Source: Armadillidium nasatum (Eukaryota > Arthropoda > Malacostraca > Isopoda > Armadillidiidae). From it: a DNA stretch of 30,000 bases. Made by a program: the position numbers and the translations under genes. Positions 1-14,624 of the stretch are shown here, piece by piece; positions within the stretch are counted from its first letter, which is position 1; the number at the start of each line of letters is the position of its first letter. The stretch lies in the NCBI GenBank assembly GCA_009176605.1, contig SEYY01007089.1, forward strand, positions 37,501 through 67,500. Direction: 5' to 3'. The notes beneath the pieces are model-generated. The model had not been told where the DNA came from, did not search any database, and saw only the letters and a program-made list of their open reading frames with translations.

Positions 1-223
<223 letters not shown>

Positions 224-226
224 AGA

Positions 227-830
227 AAAAACACAAAATAAAAACAAATAATTAAAATTGTAGCTAGGCTTTCGAAGGGATAGCCACCCTTCCTCTTTCA
301 GGCTCTAGTGTATTAGATAAGATTTTTTAAAAACAAAGAAAAACATAAAAATAATTAGTTGGTAGTTTAAATAAAATTGTTAAGACCTTTAAGAAATCTT
401 GAAAATTTTGAAAAAATTTTTACAATATAATTCGTAAAATCATCCAATAAAACATTATTATTATGAACATTAAAATTATTTACATTTTTAATTAAAAAGG
501 ATTCTAAAAACTGTCTTTTATTTGCATTATCTTCTTTCATTAGTAATTTCATCTCTTCTAGTCCAATTCTATGATTATTAGATATCCGATGCTTATGCAA
601 AGCAGAATTTTCATCTCCAACTTGAAGCGAATATTTACATTTGTATTTTCTTCTTTTAAAATCCACTGTCTTACCAATATAAACACTATTGCAATCCTTG
701 CAAGGGACCTGATAAACACCTGCATTATATTCGTCCTTTGTTTTCGAGATTTTTTGTGCATGAAAAAACTTAATATTTGTTGGGACACTCGACACTAACA
801 GTTCAGAGCTCTAGCGTCAAAGGAAGAAAG
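227..830 (-). mobile_element. Penelope-like element, 5'-truncated 3' end
   Basis: This covers the GIY-YIG coding end (367-795) and about 140 bases of following non-coding sequence on the minus strand. That sequence has a short block, GAAAGAGGAAGGGTGGCTAT then TCGAAAGCCTAGC, of the kind often seen just after Penelope-like ORFs. The reverse transcriptase part is missing. The right edge near 830 is a guess, based on where similarity to any coding pattern stops. Confidence 0.6.
367..795 (-). pseudogene. GIY-YIG endonuclease domain of a Penelope-like retroelement
   Basis: A 142-residue open frame. Near residues 25-45 it reads G-V-Y-Q-V-P-C-K-D-C-N-S-V-Y-I-G-K-T, the GIY...YIG core with the C-x-x-C insertion typical of Penelope-like elements. 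H-K-H and N-N-H-R supply the partner histidines of the presumed CCHH zinc site. An Arg pair follows the core (F-K-R-R), and the Glu of L-E-S-F-L-I fits the catalytic Glu. In Penelope-like elements this domain nicks target DNA for reverse transcription. A stop codon lies in frame about ten codons upstream of the first open codon, and no reverse transcriptase precedes it, so this is a dead 5'-truncated copy. The endonuclease frame itself is still open, which suggests a fairly recent insertion. Confidence 0.75.
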
Positions 831-1192
831 GCTATATATTTTTAAGATTTTCGTTAATTAAAAATCTAACATTTTTTGTTGTTAGTTTCTTTGAATTTCC
901 CCCAGGTTAACTTAATTCGCTACAGGTTCCAGGTCGAACGATCGTTTCCGCCTCTGCCTCTTCCTGGGTTTCTTCCTTTGGCATTCCATATTTCTTTCAA
1001 TGTTCCTTCGGTGATGTCATCTTTTGTGTCTCTTACATCTTCCGTCTCTCATACTCCTTCGCATTTCTCCATTATTATCTCTCCTTGCCGCTGCATCTTC
1101 TAGTTTTCCTAATACTTTCTCTATTCTTATTTTTCCCTTACTTCGTTCCGTTCTGCCTTCCACTCAACTTCCAATTTCTAGGCGGGAAGTGG
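831..1192. other. No recognised gene
   Basis: A pyrimidine-rich plus strand with a 75-residue open frame (876-1103) rich in Ser, Pro and Phe that I do not recognise. It could be the decayed C-terminal end of a retroelement pol, since a purine-rich tract and a TG follow it. That reading is weak. Confidence 0.3.
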
Positions 1193-1451
1193 TGTAGTGA
1201 CCCCTTTTGTTAATATCAAAATATAGCATTTCCTTAAATGTAATTTGAATTGAACTAAATATCAATGTAATATAAACATAACTCGACACCTTTTAACTAA
1301 ATAACTATCACAACATTATTATTTGTCTGACTTTCGCAGACTCTCGTGTTTCTCTGTATCTCTCATGTGATAAATGAAAATTCAAGCCCAATCAATCTAA
1401 TTACCGTATATAATTACATAAAATTACAAATCATCAAACTAACTTGTTACA
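1193..1451 (+). mobile_element. Candidate LTR (TG...CA, 259 bp)
   Basis: It starts TGTAGTGACCCC directly after a purine-rich tract (GGCGGGAAGTGG, 1181-1192) that looks like a polypurine primer site, and it ends TTGTTACA. No second copy exists in the window, and the primer-binding site is not recognisable. It could be a solo LTR or coincidence. Confidence 0.25.
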
Positions 1452-1454
1452 AAG

Positions 1455-2750
1455 ATGAATACAAGAAATAGTGAAAAAGACGAAAGCAATGTTATCTGCA
1501 AAAAACAATAAAAATAAAAATGGTAAAGGAGAAAAGCACGTTGAAGATGAAAAATCTCTTGAGGAAAGTTTCTCTGAAAGTCAGGAAAATACTCATCTAT
1601 CTACCAAACCTCTCCTACTTATCTTCCCATCCCACCACAACTACATTTCAGAAATGCACCTGACTATAAAAAAAAATGAAAAGAGGAAATTACACCTTTC
1701 AAAAATGCATTTACCCAATTTGGACACCAGAAAAATACGAGCTGAAAATAAGAATAACTATATTTGAGAATGACTATAAAGAGGAACTCCCTTCGATCCC
1801 CGACTTATCTGGGATCCGAAACACGGTACAGATAATTGAAGAAATGTCTCCTCGCAGCTGGCATATGGAAGGAGATCGAATAAACTCAGTGTAGAAAAGA
1901 GAAGTTTTTCAAGCCTAACAATGGGTTAACGACGTAAGGACCTCATAGGAACACTACTATGATATGGAATGGAATGGAAGTATTTAAAGGTACTCGAATA
2001 CTAAGTGAGAAGGTAGGGCACTGAGGAGAGAGCCAGTGTTCAGGAGGAATATTGAAAGGTTTGCTAAGAATATAGAAGAAAGTGATATGGACATCCCTTT
2101 CCTTAACACTTTCTGTTTTTTCAAATTTGATGGTTCAGAGAGTGAGCCCTGATAAGAAGTGCAAGATGGAGTTGAAAAAGAGAGGCTGTGAATCTCTGAG
2201 AATTTGATACCAAATATATTAAATCCGCAATATATTTACCTAAATCACAGGATCTGATAAATAACACTAAATCTAGACTTTAATATCATTCCCTAAAATC
2301 ACAGAATCTGATAAAAAAAAAAAACTAAATCTAGGCTATGAATAACAATTACAAGAGCAATCAAATTCATATTTGCTTTACTAACAAGACAATAAGCAAT
2401 CTATTTTCCTGGTCTGTGCTTTTTGTGAAAAGGAAATAATGAAAAGGAATCATATTAGAGTTAAATAAAAATTTGAACTTTTTTTTGAAATACAAATTTA
2501 AATTTCATTGTGCATGCTTTTCTACTTAAAAAAACACTTAGTTCTATTTAATAAAATCGAAATTTCTAATTAAGGTATGAAGGAAATATCAATTTTGTCT
2601 TTTCATTTAATTGTAAGAAATTTAGCTAAAAATTGTGATGAATAAAATTTCATTCTTTATAACATTTTTAAAATTTATTACTAATTTTAAATTTGTTACA
2701 AATTTATGAAATCTATACCTCTTACATATCAGCTTTTACTTACTTAAAAT
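1455..2750. other. AT-rich region, no recognised gene
   Basis: Short frames at 1471-1767 (98 residues, Lys/Glu/Asn-rich) and 1676-1894 (72 residues) overlap in different frames and match nothing I know. If the LTR at 1193-1451 is real they might be gag debris. From 1900 to 2750 I see only AT-rich sequence with T- and A-runs. Part of it may be 3' flank of the SLC5 gene on the minus strand. Confidence 0.3.
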
Positions 2751-3003
2751 GTTGACACCCTTTATTAAATACTAACTTATTATTATTATTTATTTCTAAA
2801 GATAATATAATAAGAAAAATAGCTACAATTAAACTAAGTTGACACCCTTTAAATACTAACTTATTATTATTATTTATTTCTAAAGATAATGAAATATGAA
2901 AATAGCTACAATTAAACTAAGTTGACATTCTTTAAATACTAACTTATTTTTATTATTTATTTCTAAAGATAATATAATATGAAGATAGCTACAATTAAAC
3001 TAA
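2751..3003. repeat. Three tandem 83-87 bp copies in the presumed 3' UTR
   Basis: Copies start at 2751, 2838 and 2921 and are 87, 83 and 83 bases long. Each starts GTTGACA and ends with TAGCTACAATTAAACTAA. They differ by a few substitutions and a short indel. The array ends 13 bases from the stop codon of the SLC5 gene, so any transcript with a 3' UTR over 15 bases would contain it. Confidence 0.9.
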
Positions 3004-3015
3004 ATATTTATTTTA

Positions 3016-3305
3016 TTAACAGTCTTTCGAAGCTTTGAGATTCTCAAGATTATTTCCTTTGAAGCAATTACTGAAGGTGTTGAGACTATTACCGGAGGTG
3101 TCGAGTTTACAGACTTGTAAAGAGTCGACGTTTAAGGTGTCGAGTTTAGTTTCCTGGGAGGAGTCGACGTGGAGGGTGTCAAGATTAGTTTCTTGAAAAG
3201 AGTCAACGTCTTCTTCCAATATAATGAGTTCTTCTTTAGTCCAATAAAATTTGCGCACGACAGGAGCTATGAATTTTGGTGAAGTTTCCTGAATTTTTTG
3301 ATTTC
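3016..3305 (-). CDS. SLC5-type symporter, terminal exon (cytoplasmic tail)
   Basis: The acceptor TTTTCTTTGCAG ends at 3306. The exon carries GA to finish the split Gly codon, then 95 codons and TAA at 3018-3016, with a second in-frame TAA straight after. The start N-Q-K-I-Q-E-T-S-P-K-F-I-A-P-V-V-R resembles the membrane-proximal tail of SLC5A8-like proteins (basic, with an I-x-P motif). The rest is acidic and low in complexity. Three 13-residue units start with V-D-S and share L-D-T (39-bp DNA period, about 3096-3211). The last residue is Cys. The tail carries no helix and should be cytoplasmic. Tail length and repeats vary freely in this family, so this part gives no functional clue. An AATAAA sequence occurs right after the stop codon on the coding strand (within 3005-3020), but it cannot be shown to be the one used. 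Confidence 0.83.
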
Positions 3306-3332
3306 CTGCAAAGAAAATTATATTAAAAATGA

Positions 3333-4369
3333 ATGAATGAGCGAATGTTTACAGCAAGAAGGGAAGTCGAATTAGAAAGACAGAGAAGATAGTTTACCAA
3401 GGCAGGGTGGAAGCTCAAATTGTGAGAACCGTGGGGAAATACCATCAGACCCACACACCTTCTTAATGCTAAGCTCAGAGAGAGCATAAATGGCATCTTT
3501 AGAAGAAATGCAATAACAGGAATAAATGAGTTGGAAGGTGTTGGAAGATGAGGAATAGCTTGGAAGATGAGGAATAGCTCTAGAATTGTATAAGGTGGAA
3601 TTACAGGCAAAGATCTGAAAGAAGATTTCAGCTTTAGCAGAAGGCAAAAGGCAGTTATGTCATCAGATGACACTAAAGGAAAGAATGAGAATGAGTCAAA
3701 GTTACAGTTAACTTTGTTTCAAAATGTCAGAAGGGCATGAGGAAGAGGAAACAGATAAATTGCTGACGTTAACGCAAAGAAATGATTTTTTGGTGCTACG
3801 AAGAATAGATTTTGCACGAGTCTGGTATGAAATATAAGTTGAATGAGTTTGTGGAGTTTGAAGACGACGGTAATCTCTGAAGGTAGCATCCTTGCGCCAT
3901 GTGCACAATAACAAGTAGAGTTAAACCAAGGTTTGTTAGGCTTATTTGAAGGGAAAGAATACGGAATGTACTACTCCATACCAGAGAGAAGCACCTCAGT
4001 TATGCCTTCTGCACATTTCGAAGGACCCCTTCAAATGAAACAGTAATCATTGCACGGTAAATTAGAGAAGTATAACCGTAAGTTAGACATGTTAGAAGCA
4101 CAGAAGTGCCAGAAACGTCTCCACGTCAGAGAGAGTCGTTCTTCGGAAGATTTTAGGAGATAGAAGAAGAAACAGAGATAAGAAGGTGATCGAATGAACT
4201 CGGAAGAGGAAAAAGTTTATCAGCATAAGGAGAAGGGTTAAAGGTTAAGAAAAGATTAAATATGCTGGGTTCATAACCAAAACAGTCAGAGATATGGTAG
4301 GGAGTTGTACCAACTGCTCAAGGTTCTGAATAGAAAAGTCAAAGGAAAGCTCTCCAGCTGGATAATGAG

Positions 4370-4371
<2 letters not shown>
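3333..4371 (-). mobile_element. LINE family A internal fragment in the last SLC5 intron
   Basis: On the minus strand this is collinear with about 8505-9550 of the better LINE-A copy: the end of the endonuclease domain and the linker before the reverse transcriptase. Fragments such as [25 protein letters not shown] and A-L-S-E-L-S-I-K-K line up with it. Stop codons and frameshifts are frequent. Both ends are truncated. The 5' end abuts (TA)n at 4372, and the 3' end stops about 27 bases short of the splice acceptor of the last SLC5 exon. Confidence 0.8.

Positions 4372-4465
<94 letters not shown>
4372..4465. repeat. (TA)n microsatellite
   Basis: About 47 units, 20 bases inside the intron from the donor of the exon at 4486-4586. 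Confidence 0.98.
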
Positions 4466-4468
<3 letters not shown>

Positions 4469-4485
4469 ATAGAGTAAATAATTAC

Positions 4486-4586
4486 CAGTTATCCAGGAGA
4501 CAATAACGGCTAAAACAACACAGGTTACTGATCCAATAACTGCATTTAAAGTGTATGAAATCTGATAAAGTTGTACAAAGAAAGAT
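4486..4586 (-). CDS. SLC5-type symporter, penultimate exon (last membrane helix)
   Basis: An exon of 101 nt: one base, 33 codons, one base. The acceptor is excellent (CTTTCTTTATTTTCAG, AG at 4587-4588), and the donor is GTAATT at 4485 downward. The product SFFVQLYQISYTLNAVIGSV, then a hydrophobic run ending S-W-I-T-G, is the classic final SLC5 helix (a Tyr-x-Leu/Ile-Ser-Tyr lead, then V-G and a S-L/W-x-T-G end). Phase 1 at the end joins G to GA of the last exon to give Gly. A (TA)n array starts 20 bases past the donor. A second array, about 450 bases long, lies 175 bases upstream of the acceptor. The reading frame is clean. Confidence 0.87.
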
Positions 4587-4759
4587 CTGAAAATAAAGAA
4601 AGCATTACAACTAAGCTGAAGAGTCCTTTAATATCTATGTAAAGTAAGAATTAAAATGAAAAGAAAGAATTAATAATCGGACTTTCTTGAAGTAATTTTA
4701 AGAAACCGTTTCAGATCGGTGATAGGTGAAAACCTGGTCCAGTTCAACGCTCTCTCTCT

Positions 4760-5628
<869 letters not shown>

Positions 5629-5630
<2 letters not shown>

Positions 5631-7770
5631 AGATGTGGACTAGAAGTAAAACTCACAGTGCCTCATTTGTTCAGTCGATATCCTTTCCAACCTCGATGAT
5701 CCATTCGAAGGCTAATGTCTTTCGTCATTACTTATTTGTAAGGAATAGAGAAGAAATGAAATCGAAGGGCACAACAACGGCAAAAGAATGTTACAGAATA
5801 GTAGCAAAAAGATGTCGAACACATTTGGAATATGTTTTCATTTCCTTTATATCGTTCTAGGCAATTGTTATGAAAGCTGAACGCTTGACAATGTCAGCTA
5901 CTAAACTCAATAAAGTTCCAATCAAACAAAGAAATAACATTTTTATGGAAAAGCTTATGACATTTGATGAGATGATTGATATATGTACATGTTCCCGCTT
6001 TGATAAGAAAATCAGCAGAACTAATTGTAGATGTGATATTCGAATTCCAATGACCGAGTGGGAATCATTTGTTGGACAAAAACAAAGAGTTAACCAGCTT
6101 GGTGCAATAGATAGGGTCACTACTGCAGCAAGAATGAGAACTCATGAAAGATATGAAAACCTTGAACGTGCAAAAATGTCATGTAGTGGTTTTCCTAATA
6201 ATTCTGCATATAGTAACTCTGACTCTTCTGACGATATTTAGGAAAATGTTGAAAGTGAGACAAGAAATGATTCATCTTTTCTTCCAGATTTCAAATTACG
6301 AGAAAACAATCAAAACAGATTTACATATGATAAATTGTCTGTGACAGCAGAGAGATGTCGCGTAAGTAGTAGAGCTGCTGCTGCAATTGTTTATGCTTTG
6401 GAAGATATGGGGATCCTCAACCAAGGCAATGTGCTAGATAGAAAGAAAGTAAAAAGGAAAGAAAAAGAGTCGGATTGAGAAAAGAGACTTTACAGAAGTT
6501 GCAGCACCAAAACATTATGTGCATGGGTTTTAATGGAAAAAAAGATCAAACTTAAACACTTACAGGGACAAAACATGAAGAACACATGGTTTTAGTTATA
6601 GAACCTGGTGATATCTACATGGATCACATCACTTCTGACAACGGAAGCGCTCGATGCATAGCAACTGAATTAGTCACCTTTCTTACTGATACACATAGTT
6701 TTAATTCACTTAAAGCAATTATCTGTGACCGAACAGTTGTAAACACAGGACGTATAGATGGTATAATAAAATTAATTGAAATTCACATTGAGAGGCCTCC
6801 TCAGTGGCTAATATGTCTTCTGCATGTTAATAAATTATCCTTTAGACATATATTCGAAAGTATTGATAGCAAAACAACGGGTCCGAAAAGCTTCGAAGGT
6901 TTGATCGGAAATAAAGTAAGCCACGATTTAGCGCAAGCAAAAATCGTTGAATTTACACATGTGAAAAGTGAATTGAGGTTCCTGAAGAAATAGTTAAAGA
7001 TCTCAGTAATGATCAAAAATATCTCTACGAGATGTGCGTTGGAATAAAATCTGGCACCATTTCAAAGAAGTTGGCTTTAAAATCTCCAGGAGCTGTGCAT
7101 CATGCAAGATGGCTCACAAGAGATAATAGAATCCTCCGGTTATATGTTTCAGCAACAAACCCAGAAAAAAAATCTCCAAAATTTAATTAAGATCATATTA
7201 GAAGTATATGCCCCTGGTTGGTTCCGGATTAAATCACATCCAAAAGGTGCTATGAATTTTTATTACTTAATTTCTCTCATTAAAAATCAGAGGGAAGAGC
7301 ATCGCATAATCATGGAAAATGTTAGGAACAATGCTTACTTTGCTTAGGCAGAAAACATTTTGATTTCAATGATAACAGATTGTAGGGTAGAAATTAGAAA
7401 TACAGTTCTTAATCGTATAATAAATGCAAAAAAAAGAAGAGGACCAATAAGAAACTTTGACTTGCCAAATAATATTAATTTCAAGGCTAATACTTATACC
7501 GAGATGATTGACTGGAACAAGGAAAATGTCACTTCCCCAACGCTCTTACAAGATTTTTTCAAATGAAGATCTACTTCAAGCTATGATAAAATCCACAAAC
7601 TTCCTCCTATTCCTTGTCACACTCAAGGGGTGGAACGTGCAATTAGCTTAGTCACTAAGGCCTCAGAAGATCGAATTGGCTATGAAAACGGACATAAATA
7701 TATTCTGAATGTTATATAATCAAAGAAATCTATGACAACTTTTGAATACAAAGATCAGCGGAAATAATTG
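5629..7770 (+). pseudogene. RNase H/DDE-like transposase-like gene, broken
   Basis: Open pieces at 5627-5860, 5870-6478 (one TAG at 6239), 6586-6993, 6975-7165, 7102-7347, 7360-7566 and 7570-7720 follow one another in shifting frames and read as one protein of roughly 650-700 residues. In order it has a basic N-terminus, a Cys-rich stretch (C-T-C-S...C-R-C-D), an acidic Ser-rich linker, S-R-A-A-A-A-I-V-Y-A-L, then C-D-R-T-V-V-N-T-G (6724-6750) with a likely catalytic Asp. Next come L-L-H-V-N-K-L-S-F-R-H, H-H-A-R-W-L-T, N-A-Y-F-A, and a terminal C-H-T-Q-G-V-E-R-A (about 7615-7641) that could supply the Glu. I recall similar multicopy uncharacterised proteins in invertebrates, but cannot name the superfamily. 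At least five frame breaks make it non-functional. It lies in the large SLC5 intron, on the opposite strand. No terminal inverted repeats were found. Confidence 0.6.
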
Positions 7771-10896
<3,126 letters not shown>

Positions 10897-10922
10897 CGAC
10901 CCCGAATCCGATTGCTTCCCAA

Positions 10923-10965
10923 CTCCGGTGGATATTGGTAGGCCTTAGGCCTTTGCCCACCGGAG
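10923..10965 (+). other. Conserved 3' stem-loop of LINE-A
   Basis: CTCCGGTGG (10923-10931) pairs perfectly with CCACCGGAG (10957-10965). The loop has an inner stem, AGGCC/GGCCT (10940-10952). In the minus-strand copy the arms become CTCCGGTGG and TTACCGGAG, which still pair in RNA through two G-U pairs. The (TA)n tail starts 11 bases later. LINE reverse transcriptases of several clades recognise 3' stem-loops; the role here is inferred. Confidence 0.6.
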
Positions 10966-10972
10966 GAGACAT

Positions 10973-11197
<225 letters not shown>

Positions 11198-14100
11198 CCT
11201 CCGGTAAGAAAAGGACGGAGGCTTTCCAAATTCCACCGGAGTTGGAAAAAAAACTATCCTGGTCGATGGAGGCTGAAATGTCCAGATATACAGCGTTTGA
11301 AAGTGTGCAAATCAAAGGAAGTTGGGAAAACAGATAAAGGGAATATGCTCCAGACCTTACCAGTAGAGTATGCGTTAGATTTAGCATAGCGGTTAAGTCT
11401 GAGGTTGGAGAGTTGGACAGAGAAAAGATGAGAATCTGCTAAAAGGCGCGTCAAATAAGCATTTTTCAATAGAGGTATGATACGAAAAAGTTCAGAATAG
11501 CAGTTTCAGTTGTAATAGCGATAGTATATATAGAGAGAGTGACGCAACAATTTGACGCAGAAAAAGATTAGAGAGTTAGTAGGAGCAAGAGAATTGAGGA
11601 GATGAAAAGCCCAAGGCTCCACTTTCTTAAGGAGAGCTCTATAAGTGGAACCATCCCAGATATATGAAGCATAATCCATACAGGGGTGAACAACCCCCCT
11701 ACAGAGATAAAGCAGTTGGAGTAGCGTGAAGTATTTCTGAAGGCGCCTCAGAACACCCAACCTCTTAGAAGCTTGTTAATAAAGAGAAGTAATGTGATCT
11801 TCCCAAGAAAGATCAAGATAAAAAGGCACACCAATAATATTAAGAACAAATGAAGGTTTGAGTTGTGTGTTTCCGAATAAGATATCATAGTTATGTAAAG
11901 ATTGCGTCGAGTGGAGAGATGGGGTAACTGATTTTTTGAGGCATTGAAAACAACCATGTTTTCTCTGCCCCAACTTGAAACATGAGAATGATCAGAGGTT
12001 AGTTTCTCCAAGGTTACCCTTCTCGAGAATATTAATTGCTGTTGGGAGGAATGTCTTTCAAACTGAAAGAAGTAATGAAGGGTTGAGGAATCGGCATAGA
12101 ACTGGATAAGGAGATGAGATAATAGAGAGATGGTCATTAATGAAAAGTAGAAAAAGTTTTGGGGATAGGACAGAACCCTGAGGAACACCACTATTAATAG
12201 ATTTTAAAGAAGAAATCTGACAGTCTACAACAGCTGCTATAGAACGACCGGAAAGGAAATTAAAAAGAATATCACAGTTAGAAGGATAGATAACGAAAGA
12301 GGGAAGTTTATAAATCAAAGCTTTTTGCCAGACTCTATCGAAGGCTCTTGATATGTCCGGCACGATAGCAAAGGATTCACCAAAATGTCGAAGAATGGAG
12401 GACCAAGAGTCAGAGAGAAGAGAAAGAAGATCACCAGTAGAGCGTTTCTTACGAAAGTCATACTAGAGATCAGAGATAAGATTAGAAGAATTGAGATTTT
12501 TCCAAATATTCCTGTTAACAATAGATACGAAAACTTTAAAGAGAACGGAGGTCAATGAAATGAGACGGTAATTAGAGTTTTGAGAGTGATCCCTCTCTTC
12601 GTAGAGAGACAAGACAAAATAGTTTACAAAGACAAGGTACATGCTCGAAATCACTAGTTTTGAGAATCACAGGAAGGATACCACCGGGACGATACGCTTC
12701 TTAGTATTAAACTCAAAAGGAGAAGAAATGACATCTTTAGAAGAAATTATAATTTTAAGCATAAATGAGTTGGAGAGGGTTGAAGGAGAAGGAATATCTT
12801 GGAAGTCATTTAAAGTTAAATTAGAGGCAAAAGTTTGAGCGAAGAGTTCAGCTTTAGAAGAAGGTAAAATGGCAGTTGTGCAGTCGGAAGATACTAAAAG
12901 AGGAAAAGATTAAGAAGCAAAGTTAGAGTTGACATTTTTAGCAGAAGGACAGAAAGAGCAAGAGGAAGAACAGAAAAATTATTGCATTTACTACGAAGAA
13001 AAGAGTTTTTAGTGTTTCGATGGATAGATTTTGCACGATTCCGGAATGAAATATAATTTGTATGAGTTTCTGGAGTTTTAGGCGATTGTAATCCTTGAAG
13101 GCAGCATCCCTGCGACGGATAGTACGAGAACAAACAAAGTTAAACTAAAGATTTTTAGGTTTAGTAGAAGGGAAGTAAAATGGAATGTACGTCTCCCTGC
13201 CAAAGAGAATCACCTCGGTAATGCGTTCTGCACACTCCGATGGGCCCCTCACACGGAAGTAATGATCATTCCTCGGGAAATCAAAGAAGTACCATCACAA
13301 GTCCGACCAGCTTGCGGAACCAAAATGCCATAAACGTTTCCTTTCAGAATAAGGGGATCTTTCATGCGAAAGACTTGAAGAGATAGAAGAGGACACAGAG
13401 ATAAGAAGGTGATCGAAGGAACCCAGAGGTAGAAAGAGTTTAACAGTATAAGGAGAATGATTAGAAGTTTGGGAAAAATCTAGAATGTTGGGTTCATCTC
13501 CAAGATAATCAGGGGTACGAGTAGGTAACTGCACTAACTACCCAAAGTCGTTTTGGATAGCGAAATGGAAGGAACTTTCACTAGCTGCATCATGAGAACA
13601 AGAAGAAAGCCATTGTCGGTGGTGAACATTGAAATAACCTAATATAATGAATTCAGAGAAAGAAGAAGAAAAGAGAATGTGCTCTATTTTGGAGTTTAGA
13701 AGTCAAAGAATTTGAGATACAGTAGAATTAGGAGACAAATAAACAAAACAAATGTATTTAGTCGCAGAATTGCAAAAGAGAGCCTTAGCCATAAGGTGGA
13801 AAATTTGGAAAACTCCAAATTAGAGACACGAGAACAAGCGCCATCGTTGCCCACGTATGCACAACAACAGCCTTTGGCTGAGGATAGATATAGAAGGAGG
13901 AAATAGAATAGGGTTCGATACCATAACGCCCAAACATCTGAGTATCGGTCAAGAACAAGAGGTGAAGTCTAGAAGAAGAGAAGTGATGTTCAACAAAGTG
14001 GAAATTGTTTAGTACACCGCGAATGTTACAGAAATTACTGAAAGAAATAGACCGTGCATCAGGACAAGCCGGCTGCAGAGTTTTGGTGGCTCCAATCCCA

Positions 14101-14300
14101 TCACCGGAGGCCACCAACTCAGAAGTGATGATGGGGAAAGGGGTGGATGATGGGCTATCTTTGGAAACCGCTCCACGATGCTTCTCCGAAGGTGCTGATG
14201 TTTACGCCATTTTTATTATTTATCCATTTTAAAAGAATGTGTGTCTGTTAAAAAAATTTTTTTCTTTAGGAAAGGGGAACCTACTCCGTGTAGAAGAAAG
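11198..14300 (-). mobile_element. LINE family A, longest but decayed copy
   Basis: The minus strand reads from an endonuclease start near 14117 to the 3' tail at 11198. It contains the N-terminal endonuclease part missing from the plus copy (C-N-I-R-G-V-L-N-N-F near 14015 and L-F-L-T-D-T-Q near 13950, where the family usually has L-T-E-T-Q). Later pieces lie at 13534-13295 (endonuclease to S-F-D-H-L-L-I), 13133-12894, 12654-12463 (Y-R-L-I-S-L-T-S), 12363-12058 (I-S-R-A-F-D-R-V-W, G-V-P-Q-G-S-V-L-S-P), 12191-11748, 11760-11506 (M-D-Y-A-S-Y-I-W-D-G) and 11469-11254. At least seven breaks, and Y-A-D-S in place of Y-A-D-D, show it is old. Sequence upstream of 14117 to about 14300 is probably 5' UTR. 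Confidence 0.82.
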
Positions 14301-14403
14301 TGGAGATGAGCGTGAAAGGGAGCGGACCGTTGGGCAGCTGGATGAGATAGGAAGTACCCTTAACATCCCATATGGCCATATTCCTAAAGTTTTATGTTGG
14401 TTT

Positions 14404-14493
14404 CTTCAAAACTAAAATTTTCATCCCGAAAAGTATGAAATGGGTAAAAAATGGCTCGAACCATTTTTTGGAATGGAAATATTAGTTTTGAAG
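14404..14493. repeat. Hairpin-forming inverted repeat
   Basis: CTTCAAAACTAA (14404-14415) is exactly complementary to TTAGTTTTGAAG (14482-14493). Similarity continues for about nine more bases with two mismatches. An inner pair, AAAAAATGG/CCATTTTTT, closes on a six-base loop (CTCGAA). No reading frame is present. Confidence 0.75.
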
Positions 14494-14624
14494 GTACCAA
14501 TATGCAGCTTTGGGACGGATTATATTTGGGCGATTAAGTGTTTTTGTATTCTTGTAAAATTTTAGTAGTATCGATAGTTTCAGAGATCACAAACCTTCCA
14601 TTTTTTTTTAAAATAACGTTTTTG

